From Streptomyces sp. TRM68367 (GTDB taxonomy: Bacteria > Actinomycetota > Actinomycetes > Streptomycetales > Streptomycetaceae): a stretch of 64,000 bases of DNA. Each line of letters begins with the position of its first letter. Position 1 is the stretch's first letter. Of this stretch, positions 17,112 through 27,048 are shown one piece after another. Position numbers and translations under genes: made by a program. The notes beneath the pieces were generated by a model. The model saw only the letters and a list, made by a program, of their open reading frames with translations, searched no databases and was not told where the DNA came from. The stretch lies in assembly GCF_014495685.1 (NCBI RefSeq), contig NZ_JACTVI010000027.1, positions 1 through 64,000 on the forward strand, read 5' to 3'.

Positions 17112-17286
17112 CGTCCGCGACAGCGCGGAGCAGATCGCCGAGGGCGGTGGAAGTCGTCACGATGACATTGCCGGGCGTGGCGCTTTCCCGGAGGCAGAGG
17201 CGTCCGGCGGAGTCGAGGGCGACTTCGACGCAGGTGTCGGATCCCGGCTCACTGAACGTCGACTTCTGCCACGCCAGTTGCGACAT
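17086..17286 (-). CDS. DUF397 protein
   Basis: A 66-residue DUF397 protein (WQKSTFSEPGSDTCVEVAL ... VTTSTALGDLLRAVADG). DUF397 genes typically sit directly downstream of an XRE/DUF5753 regulator and often beside an anti-sigma-like ATPase in Streptomyces. That fits here, since a damaged DUF5753 gene lies just upstream on the same strand. The start is the ATG at 17286. The exact role of these bald/WhiJ-like modules is only partly known. Confidence 0.85.
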   Translation of the reverse strand: MSQLAWQKSTFSEPGSDTCVEVALDSAGRLCLRESATPGNVIVTTSTALGDLLRAVADGATGAVRR

Positions 17287-17833
17287 GCTCGCCTTCTCTA
17301 GAGCAGTGGGTACAGAAGGCGCTGAATGAGCCCCTGTGAGTCCTTAGCTCCGCAGCCTCCAGCAGCCGGACGAGCTGACCGCGCCTGATCTCCGGGTCCC
17401 CGAACGACATATGGAGGGCCGCCTCATGGATCACGGCGTGCAGACGCGGCGCGTTTTCGCCGGTCAGCACAGCTTGACGACGGATCCGGAACTCCACCTC
17501 CCGGTCCTGCTCCACTCGCGACGCCCCCGTGTATCCCCCGCGATAGCCAGCGGTGGCGTACTCCTCGGTCTGGAGCAACCCAGGAATGAACATCGGCTCG
17601 TAGCAGACGAGCTCACGGGAGCCGTCCTCCAACTCGGCGAGATCCAGCAATGAGGGACGCAACCGTTCCGCGTCACGGTGTGGGATCACGAGCCAGGTAC
17701 GCCCACGCCCCGCTCCCCCACGGACGGCGACGAACACGGGCGCGGAACTGGTCGCCCTCGCCGAAGTCGGCGTAGATGTGACCGACATCGGCGAAGGGCC
17801 ACGCCGTGGCGTTCCGGGCGGCGTGCGCCGCAT
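17249..17833 (-). pseudogene. Truncated XRE/DUF5753 (WhiJ-like) regulator
   Basis: A clear DUF5753 core is present (LLDLAELEDGSRELVCYEPM, FIPGLLQTEEYATAGY, VEFRIRRQAVLTGENAPRL, HEAALHMSFGDPEI). The N-terminal helix-turn-helix is missing: the upstream coding sequence is frameshifted low-information sequence. The C-terminal 60-70 residues after RLLEAAEL are replaced by an unrelated tail overlapping the DUF397 start. In an intact gene the core would sit at about residues 90-230 of 280. I therefore treat it as a remnant. Between 17834 and 18074 no intact gene is visible. Confidence 0.7.
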
Positions 17834-18074
17834 CCCTCTGCTCTCCGACGGATGGTTCTACGCCTTGCTCGGACGAGAGCAGTGCCGAGGTCCTGCGCCA
17901 GGTGCGTACCCAGGTCGTGGCTCACAACACGGACGCAGAAGCCGCCTTGGACGCGGAGTTCGATCACAGGCCGACCCAGGCGACTGACGGGTAAAAGTGC
18001 CGGACGGCACGATTCCCCCACATGACTGGTCCCTGGCACTCGACCAAGTGCCGGGGACCATCGCGCAAGAGGTG

Positions 18075-19199
18075 TCAGGCCGCGTGGACCACGTCCTTCT
18101 CCTCGGCGAAGTGGCAGGCCGACTCGTGGGCCGCCGGGGAGTCCGCGTCCTTGAAGCGCTCGGGGACGGCCAACAGGGGGACCTCCTCGGCGCACTTGTC
18201 CTGGGCCTTCCAGCAGCGCGTGCGGAAGCGGCAGCCCGAGGGCGGGTTGGCCGGGGACGGCACGTCGCCGGTGAGGATGATCCGCTCGCGGTGCTCGCGG
18301 GCGTCCGGGTCGGGCACCGGGACCGCCGACAGCAACGCCTGGGTGTAGGGGTGCGTCGGGTGGTCGTAGATCTGCTCGTCCGTGCCGATCTCGGCCATCT
18401 TGCCGAGGTACATCACGCCCACGCGGTCCGAGATGTGCCGGACGATGGACAGGTCGTGCGCGATGAAGATGTAGGACAGGTTGAACTCGTCCTGGAGCTT
18501 CTCCATCAGGTTGATGACCTGTGCCTGGACCGACACGTCCAGTGCCGACACCGGCTCGTCGCAGATGATGATCTCGGGGTTCAGAGCCAGGCCGCGGGCG
18601 ATGCCGATGCGCTGGCGCTGACCGCCGGAGAACTGGTGCGGGTAGCGGTTGATGTACTCCGGGTTGAGGCCGACGACGTCCAGCAGGTCCTGGACCCTGC
18701 GGTGCCGGTCGCTCTTGGGCGCCGCCTCCGGGTGGATGTCGAAGGGCTCGCCGATGATGTCGCCCACCGTCATGCGCGGGTTGAGCGAGGTGTACGGGTC
18801 CTGGAACACCATCTGGATGTTGCGGCGGACGGCTTTCAGCGCACTCCCGGACAGTTTGGTGATGTCCTGGCCCTTGTAGAAGATCTCGCCGGCCGTGGCC
18901 CGCTCCAGGTGCATCAGCAGCTTGGCCACCGTGGACTTGCCGCAGCCGGACTCGCCCACGATGCCCAGCGTCTCACCCTGGTGCAGGTCGAAGGAGATGC
19001 CGTCGACGGCCTTGACCGCGCCGACCTGCTTCTTGAACAGGATGCCCTGGGTCAGCGGGAAGTGCTTGACCAGTCCCCGCACCTGGAGGATCGGCTCGCC
19101 ACGCTCGGCCGGGGCCTCGATCGCGGCGCCCGCGGCCTCGACGTCGGAGACGTTCGGCGTGGCGTCCTGCTGCTCGACTTTCTTGCTGGGCTCAGCCAT
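18075..19199 (-). CDS. Oligopeptide ABC transporter ATPase (DppF/OppF)
   Basis: A 374-residue ATP-binding subunit, the last gene of a five-gene importer operon. Walker A GESGCGKST, signature FSGGQRQRIGIARGL, Walker B IIICDEPVSALD, and the C-terminal oligopeptide/dipeptide domain with CRFRTRCWKAQDKC. The four Cys of that tail can hold an Fe-S cluster in relatives. The first 40 residues are an acidic extension. It overlaps the previous ATPase gene by 8 bases. Confidence 0.95.
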   Translation of the reverse strand: MAEPSKKVEQQDATPNVSDVEAAGAAIEAPAERGEPILQVRGLVKHFPLTQGILFKKQVGAVKAVDGISFDLHQGETLGIVGESGCGKSTVAKLLMHLERATAGEIFYKGQDITKLSGSALKAVRRNIQMVFQDPYTSLNPRMTVGDIIGEPFDIHPEAAPKSDRHRRVQDLLDVVGLNPEYINRYPHQFSGGQRQRIGIARGLALNPEIIICDEPVSALDVSVQAQVINLMEKLQDEFNLSYIFIAHDLSIVRHISDRVGVMYLGKMAEIGTDEQIYDHPTHPYTQALLSAVPVPDPDAREHRERIILTGDVPSPANPPSGCRFRTRCWKAQDKCAEEVPLLAVPERFKDADSPAAHESACHFAEEKDVVHAA

Positions 19200-20250
19200 G
19201 GAGCGTCTCCTTCCAGAAGTGGCAGGCCGAACCGCGGCCCACCAGCTCGGTGCCGTCCTGCTCGGTCACCGGGTGCAGGTCCGGGATCTGTGTGCGGCAG
19301 ATGTCCTGGGCCTTGGGGCAGCGCGGGTTGAAGGCGCAGCCGGACGGGACGCGCATCAGGTTGGGCGGCAGGCCCTTGATCGCGTACAGCTCCTGGCCCT
19401 TCTGGTCCAGGCGGGGGATCGAGTCCAGCAGACCGCGGGTGTAGGGGTGCGCGGGCCGCTTGTACAGCTCGTGCACCGGCGCCCGCTCCACGATCCGGCC
19501 CGCGTACATCACCGCGATCTTGTCCGCGACGTCGGCGACCACGCCGAGGTCGTGGGTGATCAGGATGAGACCCATGTTGTACTCGCGCTGGAGTTCCGCG
19601 AGCAGGTCCATGACCTGGGCCTGGACCGTCACGTCGAGGGCTGTGGTCGGCTCGTCGGCGATGATCAGGTCCGGTTCCAGGGCGAGCGCCATGGCGATCA
19701 TGATGCGCTGGCGCATACCGCCGGAGAACTGGTGCGGGTAGTCGTTCACCCGGGCCGCGGCGGCGGGGATCTTCACCCGGTCCATCAGCTCGATCGCCTT
19801 GGCCTTGGCTTCCTTCTTGGCCAGGCCCTGGTGGACCCGGAACATCTCGCCGAGCTGGTAGCCGACCGTCAGGACCGGGTTGAGCGAGCTGAGCGCGTCC
19901 TGGAAGATCATGGCGATCCGGCGGCCGCGGATCTTGCGGCGCTCCTCGGCGGCCATTCGCAGCATGTCCTGGCCGCGGAAGAGGATCTCCCCCTCGGGGA
20001 TCTTCGCCGGCGGCATGTCGAGGATGCCCATGATGGCCTGCGCGGTGACCGACTTGCCGGAGCCGGACTCACCGAGCACGGCGAGCGTCTCGCCCGCGTT
20101 CACGCTGTAGTTGACGCCGTTGACGGCCTTGACGACGCCCTCGCGGGTGTGGAACTCGACGTGCAGGTCGCGCACTTCGAGCAGCGGGGCACCGTCGTCC
20201 CCGCCGTCGCGGGGCGAGGGCACGGGGGCGACTTCTTCGATGATGGTCAC
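19192..20250 (-). CDS. Oligopeptide ABC transporter ATPase (DppD/OppD)
   Basis: A 352-residue ATPase partner of the downstream subunit. Walker A GESGSGKSV, signature FSGGMRQRIMIAMAL, Walker B LIIADEPTTALD, and the Cys-rich C-terminal motif CAFNPRCPKAQDIC. It is the fourth gene of the operon; it overlaps the fifth by 8 bases and follows the permease by 11 bases. The ATG is at 20250. Confidence 0.95.
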   Translation of the reverse strand: MTIIEEVAPVPSPRDGGDDGAPLLEVRDLHVEFHTREGVVKAVNGVNYSVNAGETLAVLGESGSGKSVTAQAIMGILDMPPAKIPEGEILFRGQDMLRMAAEERRKIRGRRIAMIFQDALSSLNPVLTVGYQLGEMFRVHQGLAKKEAKAKAIELMDRVKIPAAAARVNDYPHQFSGGMRQRIMIAMALALEPDLIIADEPTTALDVTVQAQVMDLLAELQREYNMGLILITHDLGVVADVADKIAVMYAGRIVERAPVHELYKRPAHPYTRGLLDSIPRLDQKGQELYAIKGLPPNLMRVPSGCAFNPRCPKAQDICRTQIPDLHPVTEQDGTELVGRGSACHFWKETLHG

Positions 20251-20261
20251 GTACGCCTCCC

Positions 20262-21194
20262 TCAGCGCATCTTCGGGTCGAGGGCGTTGCGGACGGCCTC
20301 ACCGAGCATGATGAACGCCAGCACCGTGATGCTGAGCAGAATGGACGGATAGAGCATGATCCACTTGGCCACCCGGATCTGGTTGCCGCCGTCGGAGACG
20401 TCGTTGCCCCACGAGACGCCGTCCAGGCCGAGGCCCAGGAACGACAGGGTGGCCTCGGCGGCGATGTAGAGGCCGAGCGAGATGGTCGCGACGACGATCA
20501 CCGGGGCCACCGCGTTGGGCAGGACGTGCCGGAAGAGGATCCGGCGGGTTCCGGCACCGAGCGCCTTGGCCGCATGCACGTAGTCCGCCTGTTTGACGGT
20601 GATCACCGAACCGCGCATCACGCGGGCGGTCTGGGTCCAGCCGAGGAAGGCCAGGGCGGCGATGACGACCGGGATGGAGCGGTCGGTGAAGGAGTTCAGC
20701 ATCACCATCGCGCCGAGCAGGAACGGGATGCCGAAGAACATGTCCGTGATCCGCGACAGCACGGCGTCCAGCCAGCCGCCGAAGTAGCCGGCCACCATGC
20801 CGATCAGGCCGCCGAACAGGGTCACCACCAGGGCGGTGCCGGCGCCGACCAGCAGCGAGGCGCGCGTGCCGTGGATGGCGCGGGCGTACACGCTGCGGCC
20901 CTGGGCGTCGTAGCCCAGCCAGTCGGCCGCGAAGAGATGGCCGTAGTTCGGCTTCTGGAGGTAGTGGTTGGCCAGGTCCTTGTAGTTGGGGTCCGCGCTG
21001 GTGAACAGTCCCGGGAAGGCCGCCATGACCAGCAGCAGCAGGATGAGTACGGCCGCCACGATGAACACCCAGTTGGAGCGCAGGTCCCGCCAGGCGTCGC
21101 CCCACAGGCTGCGGGTCTTCTCCGGCTTGGCCTCCGGCGCGGCCGCGCTGGTGGCGACGGCGGTGTCGTCGGCGGTCTTGGTCAGCTCAGGCAT
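20262..21194 (-). CDS. Oligopeptide ABC transporter permease (DppC/OppC)
   Basis: A 310-residue inner-membrane permease. A cytoplasmic N-terminus of about 35 residues is followed by six predicted helices, with the EAA-type ATPase-contact loop in the segment DYVHAAKALGAGTRRILFRH. The C-terminus ends LGEAVRNALDPKMR, typical of DppC. It overlaps the DppB gene by 8 bases, supporting stoichiometric translation. Confidence 0.95.
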   Translation of the reverse strand: MPELTKTADDTAVATSAAAPEAKPEKTRSLWGDAWRDLRSNWVFIVAAVLILLLLVMAAFPGLFTSADPNYKDLANHYLQKPNYGHLFAADWLGYDAQGRSVYARAIHGTRASLLVGAGTALVVTLFGGLIGMVAGYFGGWLDAVLSRITDMFFGIPFLLGAMVMLNSFTDRSIPVVIAALAFLGWTQTARVMRGSVITVKQADYVHAAKALGAGTRRILFRHVLPNAVAPVIVVATISLGLYIAAEATLSFLGLGLDGVSWGNDVSDGGNQIRVAKWIMLYPSILLSITVLAFIMLGEAVRNALDPKMR

Positions 21195-22119
21195 AACGGA
21201 TCCTCGGGTCCAGAACCGCGTAGAGCAGGTCGACGATCAGGCTGGTGGCGAGGTAGACGAGGACGAGGATGGTGACCAGGCCGACGAGCGTGGTGCCCTC
21301 CCGGCGCACGATCGAGTCGTAGATGGTGCCGCCGATGCCGTGGATGTTGAAGATGCCCTCGGTCACGATCGCACCGGTCATCAGGGCACCGATGTCGGTG
21401 CCGAGGAAGGTGACGACCGGGATGAGGGAGTTGCGCATCAGGTGCACGCCGATGATGCGGCGGCGGGGCAGGCCCTTGGCGATGGCCGTGCGCATGTAGT
21501 CGGCGCGCAGGTTCTCGGCGACCGAGGTACGGGTCAGCCGGGCCACGTAGGCGAGCGAGGCGCAGGCCAGCACCGTGGCGGGCATCAGCAGCTGGCCGAC
21601 GTTGGTGTCGTCGACCACGGACGGTTCCAGCCAGTTCAGCTGGAAGGCGAAGACTGTCTGGAAGATGTAGCCGAGCACGAAGATCGGCACCGAGATCAGC
21701 AGCAGCGTCAGGAAGAGGATCGCGGTGTCGGCGGCCTTGCCCGCGCGCATGCCGGAGACGACGCCGAGCAGGATGCCGAGGGTGGCCTCGATGGCGAACG
21801 CCAGACCGGCCAGCCGGAGCGTCACCGGGAAGGCGTCGCCCAGGACGTCGGTGACCGGCCGACCGCTGCCGATCTGCGTGCCGAAGTCGAAGTGCAGAAC
21901 GATGTTCCGCATGTAGTCCCAGTACTGCACCAGGACGGGCTTGTCGAGGCCGTACTCGTGCCTCAGCGACCGCAGCACCGCGGGGCTGGCGGCCTTGTCG
22001 CCGAAGAGCCCCCGCACGGGATCGCCGGGCAGGGCGTAGACCATCAGGAAAATCAACAGGGTTGTCCCGATGAAGACCGGGATCATCTGGAGCAGTCGTC
22101 GTGCGACATAACGCCCCAT
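21187..22119 (-). CDS. Oligopeptide ABC transporter permease (DppB/OppB)
   Basis: A 310-residue permease starting MGRYVARRLLQMIPVF, the usual DppB N-terminus, with six helices and the conserved loop DYMRTAIAKGLPRRRIIGVH. The ATG at 22119 is 163 bases downstream of the binding-protein gene, separated by a strong hairpin. The gene order binding protein-permease-permease-ATPase-ATPase differs from the bldKABCDE order, so this is not assigned as BldK. Confidence 0.95.
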   Translation of the reverse strand: MGRYVARRLLQMIPVFIGTTLLIFLMVYALPGDPVRGLFGDKAASPAVLRSLRHEYGLDKPVLVQYWDYMRNIVLHFDFGTQIGSGRPVTDVLGDAFPVTLRLAGLAFAIEATLGILLGVVSGMRAGKAADTAILFLTLLLISVPIFVLGYIFQTVFAFQLNWLEPSVVDDTNVGQLLMPATVLACASLAYVARLTRTSVAENLRADYMRTAIAKGLPRRRIIGVHLMRNSLIPVVTFLGTDIGALMTGAIVTEGIFNIHGIGGTIYDSIVRREGTTLVGLVTILVLVYLATSLIVDLLYAVLDPRIRYA

Positions 22120-22229
22120 GGTGCCTCCATGTCAGTTACAGCGGCAGGCCCTCTTCGCCCCATACGAACGGCTTCCCGAATGGATTCCGTACGTACGCGG
22201 CGAAAAGGGCCCCCGGCCGGCCGGCCGAC

Positions 22230-22264
22230 GCCGTGCCGCACCCGGATGCGGGGTGCGGCACGGC
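22230..22264 (-). terminator. Intercistronic hairpin in the peptide-transport operon
   Basis: GCCGTGCCGCACCC (22230-22243) pairs perfectly with GGGTGCGGCACGGC (22251-22264), a 14-bp stem with a 7-base loop. It lies 19 bases after the binding-protein stop and before the permease. Such hairpins partly terminate or protect mRNA ends, letting the binding protein be made in excess over the membrane subunits. Confidence 0.8.
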
Positions 22265-22282
22265 ACACGCTGTCGTCAGCGG

Positions 22283-23905
22283 TTACTTCTTGACCTGAAC
22301 GCCGGTCAGGATCGGGTCACCGTCCTGGGCGTACTTGACGCCGGTGACGTTCTCCGAGTAGCCCGCGTTGACCTTGTAGTAGAAGAGCGGAATGCTCGGC
22401 ATGTACTTCGGCAGAGCCTTCTCCACGTCCTGGTAGAGCTTCTCCGACTCCTCGATCGTCTTGGCACTGTCGGCCTTCTTGATCAGGTCGTCGATCTCCT
22501 TGCTGGAGAAGCTGCCCTGGTTGCCGTCCGAGTGGGTGCCGAACAGGTCACGGAGGAAGTTGGCGTTGAACGGGTAGTCGAGCACCCAGCCGGACCGGTA
22601 CAGCGACTTGACCTGCTTGTTGTCGCGGGCGTTGAGGTCCGCCTGGAAGTCCGCCTTGGCGTCACCCGTGCACGCCACGCCGACCGCCTTGGTGATGGAG
22701 CCGCAGACGGCCTCCACCCACTCCTTGTGACCGCCGTCCGTGTTGTACTGGATGGAGATCTTGTTGCCCGGGACGCCGCCACCCTCCTTGATGAGCTGCT
22801 TGGCCTTGGCCGGGTCGTACGTGGTGACGTCGCCGGCGGCGTTTGGCTGGTAGCCGAGGACGCCCTTGGCGACCCAGCCGGTGGCGGGCTCACGGGTGCC
22901 CTGGAGCACCGTCTTGGCGATGGTGTTGCGGTCGATCGCCATCGACAGGCCCTGCAGGACCTTCGGGTCGATGTCCTTCCACTGCTTGGTGTAGAAGGCG
23001 ACGGCAATGGTCTGGATCGCGGAGTACGGCTGGTCGACGGCGCGGTCGCCGAGGTCGGCCTTGTAGACCGGCAGGTCGCGCGGGGCGACCTGGCGCATCA
23101 CGTCGAGGTTGCCGGACTTCAGGTCCTGGTAGGCCGTCTCCAGCTTGGCGTAGTTCTTGAAGATCACGCCGCCGTTCTTGGCCTTGTTCGGACCCTTGTA
23201 GTCGTCGTTGCGGACGATCTCGATCTGCTTCTTGTGCTGCCAGCTGACGAACTTGTAGGGGCCGTTGCCGACCGGCTTCTCGCCCGCGGCCTTCGGGTCC
23301 TTGTAGAAGGACTCGGGCAGCGGCGAGAAGACCTCGTAGCCCAGCTTGTACACGAAGTACGGGATCGGGCTGTTCAGCGTGATGGTGAAGGTGTTGTCGT
23401 CGACCACCTTCAGGCCGGACATCTCGGTGGCCTTCGGCTTGCCCTTCTCGGGCGCGACGTCGGCGTAGCCCTGGATGTCGGAGAACCAGAAGCTGTTGGT
23501 CTGCTTGTTCTCCGGGTTCGCGGCCCAGTTCCACGCCTTGACGTAGGACTGGGCGGTCACCGGGGTGCCGTCGTGGAACTTCCAGCCCGGCTTCAGCTTG
23601 ACCGTGAAGGTCTTGTTGTCCTTGCTGTCGACCGACTGGGCGTTCATCATGACGATCTTGCCGCTGGAGTCGTAGTCGACGAGCCCGGTGAACAGCGCCC
23701 GGGTGACGATACTGCCGTTGGACTCCATGGTGTTCGCTGGCTGCAGCGGGTTCTGCGGCTCGCCGACCTCGACCGAGAACTTGCCGTTCGGATCGACCGC
23801 GGCCTTGCTGTCGCTGCCTTCGTCGCTTCCCCCACCACAGGCGGTCGCGCCCAGGGCCACAACCGCGGCTATCGCGACCCACTTGGCGCTCTTGGCACCG
23901 CGCAT
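22283..23905 (-). CDS. Peptide ABC transporter solute-binding lipoprotein
   Basis: A 540-residue family 5 solute-binding protein. The lipoprotein signal MRGAKSAKWVAIAAVVALGA ends in TAC|GGG, with Cys the predicted lipidation site, so it should be tethered outside the membrane. The family 5 region follows (GSIVTRALFTGLVDYDSSGK ... WKFHDGTPVTAQSYVKAWNW). The ATG at 23905 is set by a textbook GAGGAGGAA ribosome site, excluding the longer in-frame start at 23968. It is the first gene of the importer operon. Confidence 0.95.
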   Translation of the reverse strand: MRGAKSAKWVAIAAVVALGATACGGGSDEGSDSKAAVDPNGKFSVEVGEPQNPLQPANTMESNGSIVTRALFTGLVDYDSSGKIVMMNAQSVDSKDNKTFTVKLKPGWKFHDGTPVTAQSYVKAWNWAANPENKQTNSFWFSDIQGYADVAPEKGKPKATEMSGLKVVDDNTFTITLNSPIPYFVYKLGYEVFSPLPESFYKDPKAAGEKPVGNGPYKFVSWQHKKQIEIVRNDDYKGPNKAKNGGVIFKNYAKLETAYQDLKSGNLDVMRQVAPRDLPVYKADLGDRAVDQPYSAIQTIAVAFYTKQWKDIDPKVLQGLSMAIDRNTIAKTVLQGTREPATGWVAKGVLGYQPNAAGDVTTYDPAKAKQLIKEGGGVPGNKISIQYNTDGGHKEWVEAVCGSITKAVGVACTGDAKADFQADLNARDNKQVKSLYRSGWVLDYPFNANFLRDLFGTHSDGNQGSFSSKEIDDLIKKADSAKTIEESEKLYQDVEKALPKYMPSIPLFYYKVNAGYSENVTGVKYAQDGDPILTGVQVKK

Positions 23906-24558
23906 GGGTTCCTCCTCATGAGTCCATTGGTTCACCGCAAAGGGGTGCACACGACACACTGCCGCCACCGCCCGTCGCCGGTACCGGAGTTGATCAGGTG
24001 CCCCCGCGCCCGTGAGTCGGCGCCGACCTGACGGCGCATGACCCGTTCATCCGAGCTCTACGCGCCTAACTATCTGCCATGCACCATGACCGAACCACAC
24101 CGCTAAGGTCTCGGTTCGATCACACCTCGCGCCAACTTCTTCCAAAATCCGGACAAAGGGTTTGCCGAAAGATCCCTGCGAAACGGACTTGTTACACATC
24201 TATCGGGAGTGACCGTCCGCATTCCGGACGCCCGGGAGGGAAAATGTGATTGCGCTCTATCGTGCTCGCCGGGCAGGCTGCCCACAGCACTGTCACGCCT
24301 TCATTACGCCCATGCGTCAGGGCCGTTGAGGGCGGGCGCGCGAGCGGTGCACGGCCGGATCGGCGACGGCACAGCGGATTCACAGCAGGGTAGTGGGAGC
24401 GCGGCGGCCCGAAGACCCCCTACGGCCAAATCGAGGGTTTTCCCCATCCCCTTGTCCCTGCGGCCCACTTGCGGTCCCCCTTGCGGTCCCGCACTACGAC
24501 CGCACCGGGCACCCCGCCCCAGCGGAGTACCCGGTGCCGTGGTCGAGCGGAAGGCGCC
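23906..24558. other. 653-base gap between importer operon and typA
   Basis: No gene was recognised. The right part contains a likely typA terminator: GCACCGGG (24502-24509) pairs with CCCGGTGC (24530-24537) across an imperfectly paired interior. Positions 24100-24200 are comparatively AT-rich and should hold the importer promoter read on the minus strand. No operator palindrome could be picked out with confidence. Confidence 0.45.
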
Positions 24559-26475
<1,917 letters not shown>

Positions 26476-26662
26476 GATGCGGCGTACTCCCGGAGTGGTG
26501 AGGAATGCCCTGCGCTGACGTCGGTGTTTGCGCGGGCCCTGCCGGGCGGAACATGCCACGGCCTCACCCCATGGTACGGGTGCGCTGCCGCTTGGGCTCG
26601 GCCGGGGACGTCGGTGCAGGTGGGGGGTGCTTTGAGGGTGCCCGGCGTTGGCCTGGGCGCTT

Positions 26663-26683
26663 CTGGGGGCTGGCAGCCCCCAG
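26663..26683. terminator. Compact perfect palindrome terminator
   Basis: CTGGGGGCT (26663-26671) pairs with AGCCCCCAG (26675-26683) across GGC, followed by ACCCCCC. It lies downstream of the XRE remnant (minus strand) and upstream of typA, so it would stop read-through into typA. Confidence 0.65.
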
Positions 26684-26701
26684 ACCCCCCGCTCGTCGGG
26701 G

Positions 26702-26919
26702 TCAGGCGCTCTTGGCCTGGGGCGACAACTCCACCTTCAGTTCGAGTCCCAGGGCGCCCGGGCGAGGCGGTCGAGGACGGGGATCGTCGGTACGGTACCG
26801 CCGCTCTCGAACCGCGCCACGGCCGACTGGGTCATGCCCGCCCTGCGGCCGAGTTCGTGCGGTGAAAGCCCGAGGTCCTGCCGCTGTTTCCGCACCGCCT
26901 CGCCGAGCGCGAAGCGCAA
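26702..26919 (-). pseudogene. XRE antitoxin-like HTH, broken at both ends
   Basis: From a TTG at 26919 the frame reads LGEAVRKQRQDLGLSPHEL, RAGMTQSAVARFESGG and TVPTIPVLDRLARA. The expected end LGLELKVELSPQAKSA is in a second frame, reached by two extra or one missing base near 26757. The N-terminus is also cut: an in-frame TAG lies 5 codons upstream and the residues before it (TAARLRFALGEAV) look like family sequence. Such proteins are usually antitoxins of RelE/HigB toxins, but no toxin is visible here. The rest of 26476-27048 holds no gene. Confidence 0.7.
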
Positions 26920-27048
26920 TCGTGCCGCCGTCTAGCGCAGGCGGGCCGCCCAAGGCCGACCGTGCGCCGGTTCACCCGATCGTGCGGCCGGCCGCCGCTC
27001 CGCGTCGTTGCGAAGCGGCGGCCGGCGGGGGGCGCGGGCGGTCGGGCC

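Noticed and set aside
17806..17994. Plus-strand peptide with natural-looking end (DAEAALDAEFDHRPTQATDG)
   Set aside because: The first half is not protein-like, there is no ribosome site, and it is antisense to the regulator remnant; evidence is too weak to call it.
17686..18195. Minus-strand 169-residue frame upstream of the DUF5753 remnant
   Set aside because: Arg/Gly/Pro-rich shadow that overlaps the oppF-type gene; it has no HTH.
18075..23905. Assignment of the peptide importer as BldK
   Set aside because: The order here is binding protein, two permeases, two ATPases, whereas bldK starts with a permease before the binding protein. A general oligopeptide importer is safer without a phylogeny.
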